Source of the DNA: Desarmillaria ectypa
Lineage: Eukaryota > Basidiomycota > Agaricomycetes > Agaricales > Physalacriaceae
DNA length: 64,000 nt
NCBI GenBank assembly: GCA_030407005.1
Contig: JAUDYN010000006.1
Coordinates: 2,914,001-2,978,000 of the forward strand
Direction: 5' to 3'
This document shows, in pieces, positions 1-9,523 of this stretch (its first letter is position 1; every line of letters begins with the position of its first letter). The position numbers and the translations under genes were made by a program. The notes under the pieces were generated by a model that saw only the letters and a program-made list of their open reading frames with translations, did not search any database and was not told the DNA's origin.

Positions 1-180
1 CGTGCATAAACACCGGTATAATACTAATACACCATCAGCTCAAAGGCGGAGAAGGTAACAAAATGGTTGAGCGCTAAGCAGACAGGCATCAGCACCGACC
101 GCGACAATACCAGCGAAGCATCTCCCACCTGAACGGGAACAACAATAAAGCAAAACCCACTCTTCAATCCTACAACAAGT

Positions 181-440
181 TTACTCGCTGTGAAATCGAC
201 GAATCAGCCCGCGTGTACACGTCAGACGAAAAAACCTTGAACTTACAGGAGCGACAAGGTGATGTCACCGTTAACTTTGGCCTGGATGGCGATATCAACC
301 TCAAGGTTAAGATCAAGACGGAGCTTCAAAGCTGCGGGAGGTGCAACAGCCTGGCGCTCAGAGCGACCAACAATCTGTCCACCGAGGACGGAAGAGGATT
401 GAGTAGGTGCGAATTTGGTAGCAGTTTCTGGGGCAGACAT
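181..440 (-). CDS. NGDITLSLL-family microprotein, copy 1 (66 aa)
   Basis: Exons on the minus strand are 440-247 and 187-181, with a 59-nt GTAAGT...ACAG intron between them. The last exon is 7 nt: one base completing Leu, then GAG and TAA. The protein starts MSAPETATKFAPTQSSS, has a short variable linker, and ends with the family core (LRLDLNLEVDI, then KVNGDITLSLL plus E). A TATAAAAGG box lies at 475-483, 35-43 bp upstream of the ATG. The GAGGCACCCGA box found at most other copies is not visible here. It is divergently transcribed from copy 2, sharing a 540-bp intergenic region. The start is the first ATG after the TATA box. The function is unknown; no signal peptide, membrane segment or CaaX tail is seen. 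Confidence 0.8.
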
Positions 441-982
441 TGTGATGCTGAAGAAAGAGACTCGACTCGCAGGTCCTTTTATAACTGAAGGGAGCTTTGG
501 GGATTTTCTCGACTATGAAATATCGATGGTGACACGGCGTGTGTATCACCGGTTCACTATTGATATTTCATAATAGACATTCTCCTGAAGCTAACTTGGT
601 CTAAGCAACAATGCACTTTTTCAGCATCGGCTTGTCCCCGAAAACACGCGTCAGAAGATTACGGGAAGGGCAGTTCGAGTGGGGTTGGATACTCATTGTA
701 CTTACCTGGTGCCCAACCGTTTGTCGCTCCACCCCTTTGGCTCCGAATTACCATGTCCTGACTATAACTTAAATCGGTGATAATAATCCCCTCGAAAATT
801 GTACATGTTTAATAAACCTTTATGTACCTGTCTGAAACGTTTTCTTCCTTCTAATTCTACGCCTTCGACGAGGCACCCGAGTTGATAAATGCACCATGGC
901 GTAATCCATCCTAATCCAGGGAAGGGGGTCGATATTCGTATAAAAGGAGAACTTGGAGGGTTAACTATTCTTCAGCATCACA
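441..982. promoter_or_regulatory. Shared divergent promoter region of copies 1 and 2
   Basis: This 542-bp region separates two small genes transcribed away from each other. It holds a TATA box for each (475-483 minus, 939-947 plus) and one GAGGCACCCGA box (870-880) on the copy 2 side. Stretches near 640-800 are related in inverted orientation to 8340-8640, which lies between the similar divergent pair copies 4 and 5. No ORF here is worth calling. Confidence 0.55.
870..880 (+). promoter_or_regulatory. GAGGCACCCGA box upstream of copy 2
   Basis: GAGGCACCCGA followed by GTT lies 113 bp upstream of the ATG of copy 2. The same box sits at a similar distance in eight other copies. It is probably a transcription-factor site or proximal promoter element; this is inferred from conservation only. 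Confidence 0.6.
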
Positions 983-1233
983 ATGTCTGCCCCAGAAACC
1001 GCTACCAAATTCGCACCTACCCAGTCCTCCTCCGTCCTCGGCGGACAAATCGTCGGTCGCTCTGAGCCCCGGCCCGCACCTCCCGCGGCTGTGAAGCTCC
1101 GTCTTGACCTGAACCTCGAGGTTGAGATCGCCATCCAGGCCAAGGTTAACGGCGACATCACCTTGTCGCTCCTGTGAGTGGATTTCCGGTGTTGACGCGT
1201 CGTCGGGCTGACTGTTTGACTCGCAGTGAGTAA
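983..1233 (+). CDS. NGDITLSLL-family microprotein, copy 2 (65 aa)
   Basis: Exons are 983-1173 and 1227-1233, separated by a 53-nt intron (GTGAGT...CGCAG). The donor makes an in-frame TGA, so intron retention would give the same protein without its terminal Glu. The protein is MSAPETATKF..., linker SEPRPAPPAAV, then the conserved C-terminal core. TATAAAAGG at 939-947 is 44 bp upstream and the GAGGCACCCGA box is 113 bp upstream. The leader TTCAGCATCACA before the ATG recurs in other copies. Compared with other copies many core differences fall at third codon positions, which supports a translated, selected protein. Function unknown. Confidence 0.85.
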
Positions 1234-2863
1234 ATGTGTTACGCGTATGGAGCGGAGTCGGCGTGTAGTTGTTCGTTCGAGGTGAGATTGGCCGTTTAAT
1301 AATATTCGTCGGTTTCGTGCTGATACTTGTTAGATCTAGTCTTTGGTTGACAGTGTATTAGTATCTGTATACCTATTAGATACTAATATCAGTGTTATTC
1401 TGGGTCATGCATCATGCAATTGAGGGTTTACTAACAACGCAAGTTATGACATGTGTTGCAAGTCTCGAGGTAGCAACTTCATCGACTGGTACTGTTGGTC
1501 GGATTTCGATCGAGCGGTAAAACGTTACTCTCCCACGTGCTTCGATGCGTTTCTCTCTCCCACATCAACGCGTTCCAATTCGTTCAACGGGACTCTACCA
1601 TGCAAGGACAGCTCATATCCTTTGCTTCTTCCCCAACTTTTCAAGTTCTCGGCCTGCTGCCCTACATATGTCGTGAGGTCCAAACCCTTGGAATGAACCA
1701 GAAAATGGGCACTGTAGGACGAGCAAGTTTGAAAGGTGGCAGGGAGGCATAAAGTACAATGATTCTTTACATCCTAACCAAGTTCGTTTCCGCTCTCTGC
1801 TTTCCGGAACGCATACATATTGGCTCTTCCAAACGAATCCTTTGAACAAATAGCGTAACCGGAAGAACAGTGGCATTAACAGGTTCATGAAAGTGTTTCG
1901 GTACGGGCATAGCAAAACTGGCAACACGCATGATCACGGTTAAGCATGCAGGCTTTCTTGGCTTGTTCGTCCCCATCGACGAGTTCAGCAGAAATCGTAT
2001 GGATACAATGTGCCCTCTAGTACGCAATCTTTCCGAGTCGCGCCTCGCGTCTCGTTCCTGCCTCTCATCGCAATATCCCGTGGCGACCATATTTCGTGTT
2101 CAGTCTCACGAGTGGCAAGGCAACAGGTCTAGAGTTTCCTAGTGCCATGAGACAGTGCTTCTTCGTACAGTTGTTACTCCCCGATACACTTGGCTCTCCT
2201 GTCTGACCCGAGTTGTTCATGTACGATCTATTTCTCAGCCTTTTCACATCCTCACTCGGCCCAGATTCTTGTCTCCGCCTTGCACTTTACCATACCTTCA
2301 GAAAGGCGGCCAAGGGTCACCTTTCTGTAGGAAAAAATCGGCGCTCTAGGTCGATGCCAATAGAAAACGGTGACTAAGATTCATCTCCCAACTTCTTGGC
2401 ATCTGTACGTTTTTCGGACTTTGCTCTAAGATGTTGTCACGCTGCAAAGGCAAGGATGCTAACGCTGATTGACCTCCCTCTCATAGCTCCGAAATGGACG
2501 CGCACCATCATCCCACGTCCAAACACGCCGCGGACACCATCGTCGTCCGTTCATGTCAAATGAACCTCGACAAGAATTCAATCATTATAATGGATCACTT
2601 GTCACCGAACTGGTAAGCTCACTCAAAACCATGATCCCGAACAAAACACTGATATTCATATCCAACAGGTATAAAAACGCTCGTAAATACTAATACAGTG
2701 TAGGTAAGGGAACAGGAGATGATGGATGGTTGCAGCCCGCAAGTATGTGAACGATTTCTAGTACAAGTTTTATTATGAAAACGGCGAAGGCATGGTAGAG
2801 TAAATTTCTTACCTCGATCGAGCTAATGAAAAGCAACTGCACGTCCGCGAGCATGTCGCCCAT
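1234..2863. other. Long 3' flanks of copies 2 and 3, no gene recognised
   Basis: The stretch contains the downstream conserved element of copy 2 (1379-1404, GATACTAATATCAGTG...) and its counterpart for copy 3 (2644-2662, minus strand). 1400-1750 resembles 9720-10120, and 2102-2863 duplicates 7164-7925. The ORFs here (up to 107 aa) are not conserved in frame between the duplicates and are probably spurious. Confidence 0.5.
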
Positions 2864-3117
2864 TTACTCACTGCGAGTCAAACAGTCAGCCTGACGATAC
2901 GCCAACACGGGAAATCGACTTACAGGAGCGACAAGGTGATGTCGCCATTAACCTTGGCCTGGATGGCGATATCAACTTCGAGGTTGAGGTCAAGACGAAG
3001 CTTCAAAGCTGCGGGGGGTGCAACAGCCTGGCGCTCAGAGCGACCAACAATCTGTCCACCAAGGACGGAAGAGGATTGGGTAGGTGCGAATTTGGTAGCG
3101 GTTTCTGGGGCAGACAT
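2102..3117 (+). repeat. Segmental duplication D1, left copy
   Basis: This segment is nearly collinear with 7164-8176 (offset about 5062), including small-gene copy 3 against copy 4. Similarity falls off sharply just upstream of the ATG, where copy 3 has a promoter like copies 6, 7 and 8. Confidence 0.8.
2864..3117 (-). CDS. NGDITLSLL-family microprotein, copy 3 (66 aa)
   Basis: Exons are 3117-2924 and 2870-2864; the intron is 53 nt (GTAAGT...GCAG) and the last exon reads T-GAG-TAA. The protein differs from copies 6 and 7 only at Val/Ile in the SSSVLGG segment. TATAAAAAG lies at 3152-3160 and the GAGGCACCCGAG box at 3223-3234, 117 bp upstream of the ATG. The gene sits at the junction of two duplications: its 3' flank matches copy 4 and its 5' flank matches copy 6, so it looks recombinant. 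Confidence 0.85.
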
Positions 3118-3222
3118 GATGATACTGAAGAAATATACTCAATCCGGTGCTCTTTTTATACCAGTATCGACCCCGACCCTCGCCCCGGATTAGGATGGGG
3201 GCCAGAGCAACATGCCACCAAA

Positions 3223-3234
3223 CTCGGGTGCCTC
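3223..3234 (-). promoter_or_regulatory. GAGGCACCCGAG box upstream of copy 3
   Basis: Seen on the minus strand, 117 bp upstream of the copy 3 ATG. Confidence 0.6.
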
Positions 3235-4855
3235 ATCCCGTCTTGATTGACCCTCGAGGGCGAAACGCTCCAGAAGAGAAGACTTCTTGTCAAGTTTGGG
3301 ATACGTAAACGGCTCTTATTTTGATTATATCGGCCCGAGGATACAAGCGCTTGTTCGGTAAATGCAGACGTATGGGTCATTGTAGGTCCAACCAAGCAGA
3401 GGTCTAGACCGTGAGAAGGATTGTTGGTTGCCTCCCTACACCCATCACGCGTTCTGCCCTACCTTTGCTTCTCATAACAGAGCTTCCTTGATCACCAGAA
3501 AAAACAATTCCAGAAAAGATTCCGCGCGAGATACGTATCCGTTTTGAGGAGTAGGCCCGCCTCGAGTCTTGCATGCCCAACCTCGAACTTTGCAGCCCTA
3601 GTTACTGGAAGACGTGACAGATCATCTGATGAGGGCACATCGCGAGGATGTATTGACAGTGCACAAACGTTACCGGGGAGGAGCTTGCACCGATGCCACG
3701 ACGAACGGCGATCAGAGACTCGTTTTTTTGTGAGAGTTTCCTTGTACTTGCATCCTTACCTGATATGCGTCTATTCAATTCTCTACCACCTTCGTTGTCA
3801 GAATCTCCAACTGGCTTACGGTCGATTGTATAATTCAGTTATGAATATCTAGATTAGCAGCACGACCTGGCGCGCCGTAAATGCCAGGGATGCGCTCTCT
3901 TTCTCAACTCGAAAGCAATACGGCGTGTATCCCTTTCCGGAGCGTCCTCACTGCTCTGTTCTTCTTCTGTGCTTGCAGATTACACGATCAGGCCGTTCTT
4001 GACCTCCATCTTTAAACTGTTTGTCTTTTTACTGACGCGTGCAGATACCGTTCTGGCGAATCTATTGGTTTTTGTTCTCGATACGCCATATATGTTACCT
4101 CGCCTCTGAACTTTCTTACCTTTTTTCTATTGCCTTGCATGTTATGGGCTGTATCTACAGCACTGGGCCGTCAGTATTGGTGTCTTTACGTTCTTTTCTC
4201 CTAGTGATGTGTCGTATGGGTCTTTCTGTTAAATAAATGATGTAAAGAATGCAAAATCATTTATTGGTCTTTATCGGGGTCGAGCAAAGATTGTGCGTCT
4301 CGAGTTTGACTATGCAGATGATGGGTTGCCAGTGTTGAACCACTAAGGGTCTAGACGTAGCCACGACAGAACACGTCCAACGACCCGGGGAACAAGGCAG
4401 AACACGTTACTATTTATGATACTCTACACCTCGTAAGAAACTGGCTTCAGAAAGGATAACCGGGATGAAGAGGGAAAGGAGGATACCTAAAAACCAGGGA
4501 TACCATCGTAGATAGCGTACTCGTTGCAAGGAATAAGACGCAGAGTCAAAAAAAGGTAACCACTAAGGACTATCAGCACGCGCTGGAGATGATTTGATAG
4601 ATGATACATACTCGGCGCGGAAGCAGACGAAGTCGGGCTCGATCAATTGAACGGGTTGGCAGAACCCCAGGAGCGCAAAGATGATATCACAATGACTGAC
4701 GAGTCAGGAAGCACCATTACAACTAAAAAAACATAACACATTTGTGAAAGGGATGTAGTAGGGACCAGAAGCAAAGACGATAGTGGGAGAGTAGAAAAGG
4801 AGGACAATGGGATGATAGCGATAGGTGGAAAACATACGGCGGAGAATTAGTGATC
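3235..4855. other. Non-coding spacer between copy 3 and coiled-coil gene 1
   Basis: This is duplicated sequence (compare 12023-13622 and, inverted, 18072-19671). ORFs of 65-102 aa occur but are disrupted by indels between the copies. I see no recognisable domain, RNA gene or repeat array. Confidence 0.5.
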
Positions 4856-6208
4856 TCAAACTGCACTCGGTCGAGAAGAGGAAATACGCTCCGTACGCAG
4901 TGCTAGATCCCGTTTGTAGTCGTCGAATTCTTTCTGTTTCCTCGCAAGTTCCTCCTTCTGCCTTTGGAGCTCTCGCAGAGCTGCCGCCTTCTCCTGTCTC
5001 TCTCTTTCAGCCTCTCGCTGGGCCGCTTCCGCGACTCGTTTGGCTGCTTCCGCATTTCGTTTGGCTGCTTCTTCACCTCGTTTGGCTGCTTCCGCATTTC
5101 GTTTGGCTGCTTCTTCACCTCGTTTGGCTGCTTCCGCATTTCGTTTGGCTGCTTCTTCACCTCGTTTGGCTGCTTCCGCATTTCGTTTGGCTGCTTCTTC
5201 ACCTCGTTTGGCTGCTTCCGCATCTCGTTGGGCCGCTTCCGCCTTTCTTATCGGTTCCTCCTTTTTCTACAATCCAAAATCAGTATATGCCCAACACTGA
5301 GAAACAGGGTGAAAGCGCACCTTTTTCCTATCATCAATATCCTCCAACCACTCATGCCATTTCCTAATGTAGGTTTGGGTCAAGTGCTTCGACGTATCAG
5401 AAGGGGGTATGAGGATATTTGACGCCCCATCGTTGACTATTTTCATGCCCATGTGCTTTCCCATACGTTTATCATCCTCAAGTGGTGCCTTGGTATAGTT
5501 CCCTGCTTGCGTCTCTAGGATAATATTATAAACCACCCGAGCATACCAATAACACTGGTGACTGAGGACACTGTATTCATCAGCGGCATCACTGGCGACC
5601 ATAGCGATCACTGCAGCTTCCTCCGCCGCGAAAGTTGAATTATCGTTAAAAGTCAGGGTGGAGAGGACATTGCAGTCCTTGGTGGCGATGACTGGCATGC
5701 AGGTGATAGTAAAGAGGTCAAGCGCCGTACCAAAGAAGGAGTGAGAGGAACTGTGAGAACTTGTGTGCGAAATGGATTCTGAGGAGAGGGGATGTTTGTC
5801 TTTTACGGGGGGTTGGAGTGAGGGCGTCGTGGTGCCAGACTGTGGTTCCGGTAGAGGCTGAAGGGGAGAACTATCGTTGAGGCGCTCTATCCGAATGACA
5901 GCCTCCCTGCCACGAATATTACGATGGTCTTTAACATAGCAGAGGAGAAACTCGTGATTAGGAATTCGTGAGGACTTCATGAACTCGATTTTCTTGACGA
6001 CCGCCTCTCCAACCCCGTGGGGACAGTGTTGAGCTACAGAGCTGAGATAAGAACGAGCAGTCTGAGATTTTCTGTCTTTTCGTGCACTGACATCCGGCTC
6101 GAAAATGATAGTGTTCTCGGGAGGGACAGTATGGAAGTCGAACGGAGCGACGTAAGTCATAGCAGAATAGAAGAGGAATTGCAGGACTTTTCGGGTCTTT
6201 GAGAACAT
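4856..6208 (-). CDS. Coiled-coil protein, gene 1 (432 aa)
   Basis: Exons are 6208-5321 and 5266-4856. An in-frame TAG at 5269-5267 would end the protein, but it is the 3' end of a 54-nt GTGCGC...TGTAG intron (5320-5267) whose removal keeps the frame. The same intron fits the other two copies. The N-terminal ~210 residues contain FEPDVSARKDRKSQ, an HCPHGVGEAVVKKIEF segment and many Ser/His (TSSHSSSHS); no known domain is recognised. The C-terminus is a highly charged helix with 11 heptads of the AKRNAEA/AKRGEEA type, then ERERQEKAAAL and QRQKEELARKQKEF, a clear coiled coil. The start is the only upstream ATG in frame near conserved sequence. It is an uncharacterised fungal protein; structural or oligomeric roles are inference. 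Confidence 0.65.
5015..5245 (-). repeat. Heptad-encoding VNTR in coiled-coil gene 1
   Basis: Eleven tandem 21-nt units encode heptads, mostly alternating GEEAAKR and NAEAAKR, forming a 42-nt higher-order repeat. Gene 2 has 4 units and gene 3 has 7, so the array length varies between paralogues in steps that keep the reading frame. Confidence 0.85.
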
Positions 6209-7925
6209 AGTAGTAGACTGCGTTTCAAATATACAAGGGTAAGGGCCTTCAACTACACGCTGTTACGGACGGCTCTTCGGAGCATAATGAAGTTGAATGC
6301 CAGGAGGATGAGCATGCCAAACACGTGGCCATCGCCTGTTCCGATCGGCGACATTAACCCTTCGAAACTTTCCGTGGTGCTGTCGAATCATTATACGTAC
6401 CCTCAACAGCTGCTGTAGCTGGTCTTGATTCTGTCGGAAACATCCAGTTAGACACGTCTGACCAGCATCTCATCGCCAACGGTGAGAAGCCTTAGATCGG
6501 CGGCTGCAATGAAAGCCTGTGGCGACATAACATGAATAAGGGGGAGCTGGCCAATAAACTGCAATAAAGAAGAGCACGAAGTGTTACAGGAGTATCTGAT
6601 GTCGGACGAACTGCCCATTCCAATTACCTGTGAGTTCGTCGCAGCTGTTTTCTAATCGTTGGACGGATCAATGATAGGCCTACTTAGGGAAAACCTGGTT
6701 GCATTCCTAGTATCTCTCATCCACATTTTTTCCAGCCCATCTATTGGTTGACGCTCGGTGTTTTATGTCCCACTTTTGGTAGTTAGTAACGTTCCTCCCA
6801 GCGTGGAGTTTAATTCAATTGTTGTGGCTTGATCTAATCTTGATCACATTCAGCGGCAATTAACTTGAAAGTTTCCCAGATGCTGAATCAATTAAGCTGA
6901 AGGGTTTACCATGCGTAAACCGTGTTACAACCTGTCAGGTTTAAGAATGAGGCTAAGATCTACCAAGTCGTTACTTATAATTTTTCCTCTAGCCGGTCAA
7001 TGATATCGTGGACCTTCACGAGGTTAGTAGCAATAGTGATATCTATCAATTCCATGCGGTCGACTCGCGGTAACGTTATACCTCGCGCTTGATCACTGCC
7101 TTGTCCGATTCTTTGGTGCTTATATTCTAATAACAGGAACCAGTGAAAGCGCTCACGAGTCGAAGTCTCACGAGTGGCAAGGCAACAGGTCTAGAGTTTC
7201 CTAGCGCCATGAGACAGTGCTTCTTCGTGCAGTTGTTACTCCCCGATACACTGTGGTTTCCTGTCTGACCCGAGTTGTTCATGTGCGATCTATTTCTCAG
7301 CCTTTTCACATCCTCACTCGGCCCAGATTCTTGTCTCCGCCTTGCACTTTACCATACCTTCAGAAAGGCGGCCAAGGGTCACCTTTCTGTAGGAAAAAAT
7401 CGGCGCTCTAGGTCGATGCCAATAGAAAACGGTGACTAAGATTCATCTCCCAACTTCTTGGCATCTGTACGTTTTTCGGACTTTGCTCTAAGATGTTGTC
7501 ACGCTGCAAAGGCAAGGATGCTAACGCTGATTGACCTCCCTCTCATAGCTCCGAAATGGACGCGCACCATCATCCCACGTCCAAACACGCCGCGGACACC
7601 ATCGTCGTCCATTCATGTCAAATGAATGTCGACAAGAATTCAATCATTATAATGGATCACTTGTCACCGAACTGGTAAGCTCACTCAAAACCATGATCCC
7701 GAACAAAACACTGATATTCATATCCAACAGGTATAAAAACGCTCGTAAATACTAATACGGTGTAGGTAAGGGAACAGGAGATGATGGACGGTTGCAGCCC
7801 GCAAGTATGTGAACGATTTCTAGTACAAGTTTCATTATGAAAACGGCGAAGGCATGGTAGAGTAAATTTCTTACCTCGATCGAGCTAATGAAAAGCAACT
7901 GCACGTCCGCGAGCATGTCGCCCAT
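6209..7925. other. Upstream region of coiled-coil gene 1 and 3' flank of copy 4, no gene
   Basis: All of this stretch is duplicated elsewhere (15405-16802 inverted; 7164-7925 also at 2102-2863). I see no conserved ORF. Short ORFs (60-64 aa) at 7127-7411 recur at 2065-2349 but overlap each other on opposite strands and match no family I know. Confidence 0.45.
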
Positions 7926-8176
7926 TTACTCACTGCGAGTCAAACAGTCAGCCTGACGATACGCCAACACGGGAAATCGACTTACAGGAGCGACAAGGTG
8001 ATGTCACCGTTAACCTTGGCCTGGATGGCAATCTCAACCTCGAGGTTAAGATCAAGACGGAGCTTCAAAGCTGCGGGGGGTGCAGGCCGGGGCTCAGAGC
8101 GACCGACGATCTGCCCGCCGAGGACGGAGGACGATTGGGTAGGTGCGAATTTAGTAGCGGTTTCTGGGGCAGACAT
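7164..8176 (+). repeat. Segmental duplication D1, right copy
   Basis: Partner of 2102-3117. It contains small-gene copy 4 and about 760 bp of its 3' flank. Confidence 0.8.
7926..8176 (-). CDS. NGDITLSLL-family microprotein, copy 4 (65 aa)
   Basis: Exons are 8176-7986 and 7932-7926; the intron is 53 nt and the last exon T-GAG-TAA. The linker is SEPRPAPPAAL and the core LRLDLNLEVEI. TATAAAAGC lies at 8212-8220 and the GAGGCACCCGAG box at 8280-8291, 115 bp upstream. It forms a divergent pair with copy 5 about 1.1 kb away. Confidence 0.85.
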
Positions 8177-8279
8177 GGTGATGCTGAGGAAGAAGTGTCG
8201 GTGAAGCAGGGGCTTTTATACGAATGAGTAGGACTGGGGCGAGAGCAACGTTATGATTGCGCCATGGTACATTTAGCAA

Positions 8280-8291
8280 CTCGGGTGCCTC
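8280..8291 (-). promoter_or_regulatory. GAGGCACCCGAG box upstream of copy 4
   Basis: Minus-strand match, 115 bp upstream of the copy 4 ATG. Confidence 0.6.
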
Positions 8292-9149
8292 GTCGTGGTA
8301 ACCTTGATTGGGGGGCGTAGAAGAGAAGGTTTCAAACACGTAGAAATTTCAGATACAGAAATTTAGGTTTGTTATTTCATAAAAATACTTCCAATTTTCG
8401 AGGGGATTTGCGTCCTTCTGATGAGAAACCCGCTGTCAAGGTCCTTAATCCCTAGCGAGCTTCTAAGTATATCGATCCGGGGAAAGCAGGCGAATCACAC
8501 CGTAAATGGAAGTATTTAAGGTGGAGCGACAGACGGTCGTGGCGCAATGAGTTTCCAACCAGACTCGAACTGCCTTTCCCGTAATTTTCTGCAACGTGTT
8601 TGGTGTCTAGAAGTTCGATGTAACTTGGGTGGTAGGAGAAAGCACATTAGGTTGACGTTCCACATTAAAGCCTTCCCGGTACCGCGGCAAGGGTTGCCTT
8701 GATTGTTAACAAGGACGAGGTACGCCGCTCCGGACCGGCTCCCGATTTGGTGAAGGAAATTGCGACGGTATGAGGTGGGCGATAAAAAGGGCCACCGGCA
8801 ACCTTTCTCACGATCCAGATTTCACGGACCGACACCCCACAGTTTCGTCGTTCGGAACGTCAAGACGAGGGTTCCAAAAAAAGATCTTGAGAGCGGAGCG
8901 GGTAAACGGAGGCTGAACCCGCGGTAAGTAATAAGCATAGCAATCCATTAATTTGCGCGTCCGGTAGAAGGACCCGAATGGAAGAATCGCTGTCGTATAT
9001 ATCAGAATGGGGGTATGCTTTTGATATGAAATATGTAGGTAGTAGAAAGCGTTTACGTATGTACCTGAAGCTGAAAGTCTGAGTCGCGGCCTTGGGTTCT
9101 TCTTGGAGACTGCTACTCATCAGTAATTAAGGTAGCTGGTTACAATGCC
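8292..9149. other. Intergenic region between divergent copies 4 and 5
   Basis: No gene is recognised. 8340-8640 is related in inverted orientation to 640-800, and 8640-9120 is a diverged inverted match to 22600-23060, forming the outermost part of the palindrome arm. Confidence 0.5.
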
Positions 9150-9160
9150 GAGGCACCCGA
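9150..9160 (+). promoter_or_regulatory. GAGGCACCCGA box upstream of copy 5
   Basis: 121 bp upstream of the copy 5 ATG, followed by TTT rather than GTT. Confidence 0.6.
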
Positions 9161-9270
9161 TTTGCTAGACGCATCGTGGTACAATTATAACGTTGTTCTA
9201 GCCCCCGGGGAGGGGGGTCGATATTCGTATAAAGGAGGACCTGGATGGGAGGTTTTACTTCAGTATCATC

Positions 9271-9523
9271 ATGTCTGCCCCAGAAACCGCTACCAAATTC
9301 GCACCTACCCAATCGTCCTCTGTTCTTGGTGGACAGATCGTCGGTCGCTCTGAGCGCCGGCCCGCACCTCCCGCGGCTGTGAAGCTGCGCCTTGACCTTA
9401 ACCTCGAGGTTGAGATCGCCATCCAGGCCAAGGTCAATGGTGATATCACCTTGTCGCTCCTGTAAGTGTATTGTCCTGTAGTCGACGGGTCATTGGACTG
9501 AATGTTTGGATTACAGTGAGTAA
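9271..9523 (+). CDS. NGDITLSLL-family microprotein, copy 5 (65 aa)
   Basis: Exons are 9271-9461 and 9517-9523 with a 55-nt intron; the end is T-GAG-TAA. The linker is SERRPAPPAAV. TATAAAGG lies at 9228-9235 and the GAGGCACCCGA box 121 bp upstream. Its palindromic partner, copy 8, has the same exon 1 protein but a different last residue. The downstream conserved element is at 9667-9692. Confidence 0.85.

Larger units (their letters stand above)
2864..6270 (+). repeat. Segmental duplication D2, left copy
   Basis: Collinear with 11652-14890 and therefore also with the inverted arm at 16740-20042. It carries a small gene at one end and the coiled-coil gene at the other, about 1.5 kb apart. Single-base indels between copies break the ORFs in the 3.2-4.8 kb spacer, arguing that the spacer is non-coding. 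Confidence 0.8.
4856..7645 (+). repeat. Inverted duplication D3, left copy
   Basis: Matches 15405-18071 in reverse complement, from the coiled-coil gene through about 1.4 kb of upstream sequence to near AATCATTATA at 7645. The right copy lies directly beside the MITE. Confidence 0.75.

Noticed and set aside
243..549. Many 60-146 aa ORFs antisense to the small genes (for example 11541-11981)
   Set aside because: They recur only because the small gene on the other strand is conserved; their changes fall in patterns set by the sense frame.
5267..5269. Premature stop truncating coiled-coil gene 1 (same at 13887-13889)
   Set aside because: It is the 3' end of a well-formed 54-nt intron conserved in three copies; the coiled-coil frame continues intact behind it.
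4903..5422. Repetitive ORFs in other frames of the heptad array
   Set aside because: Shadows of the 21-nt tandem repeat in coiled-coil gene 1.
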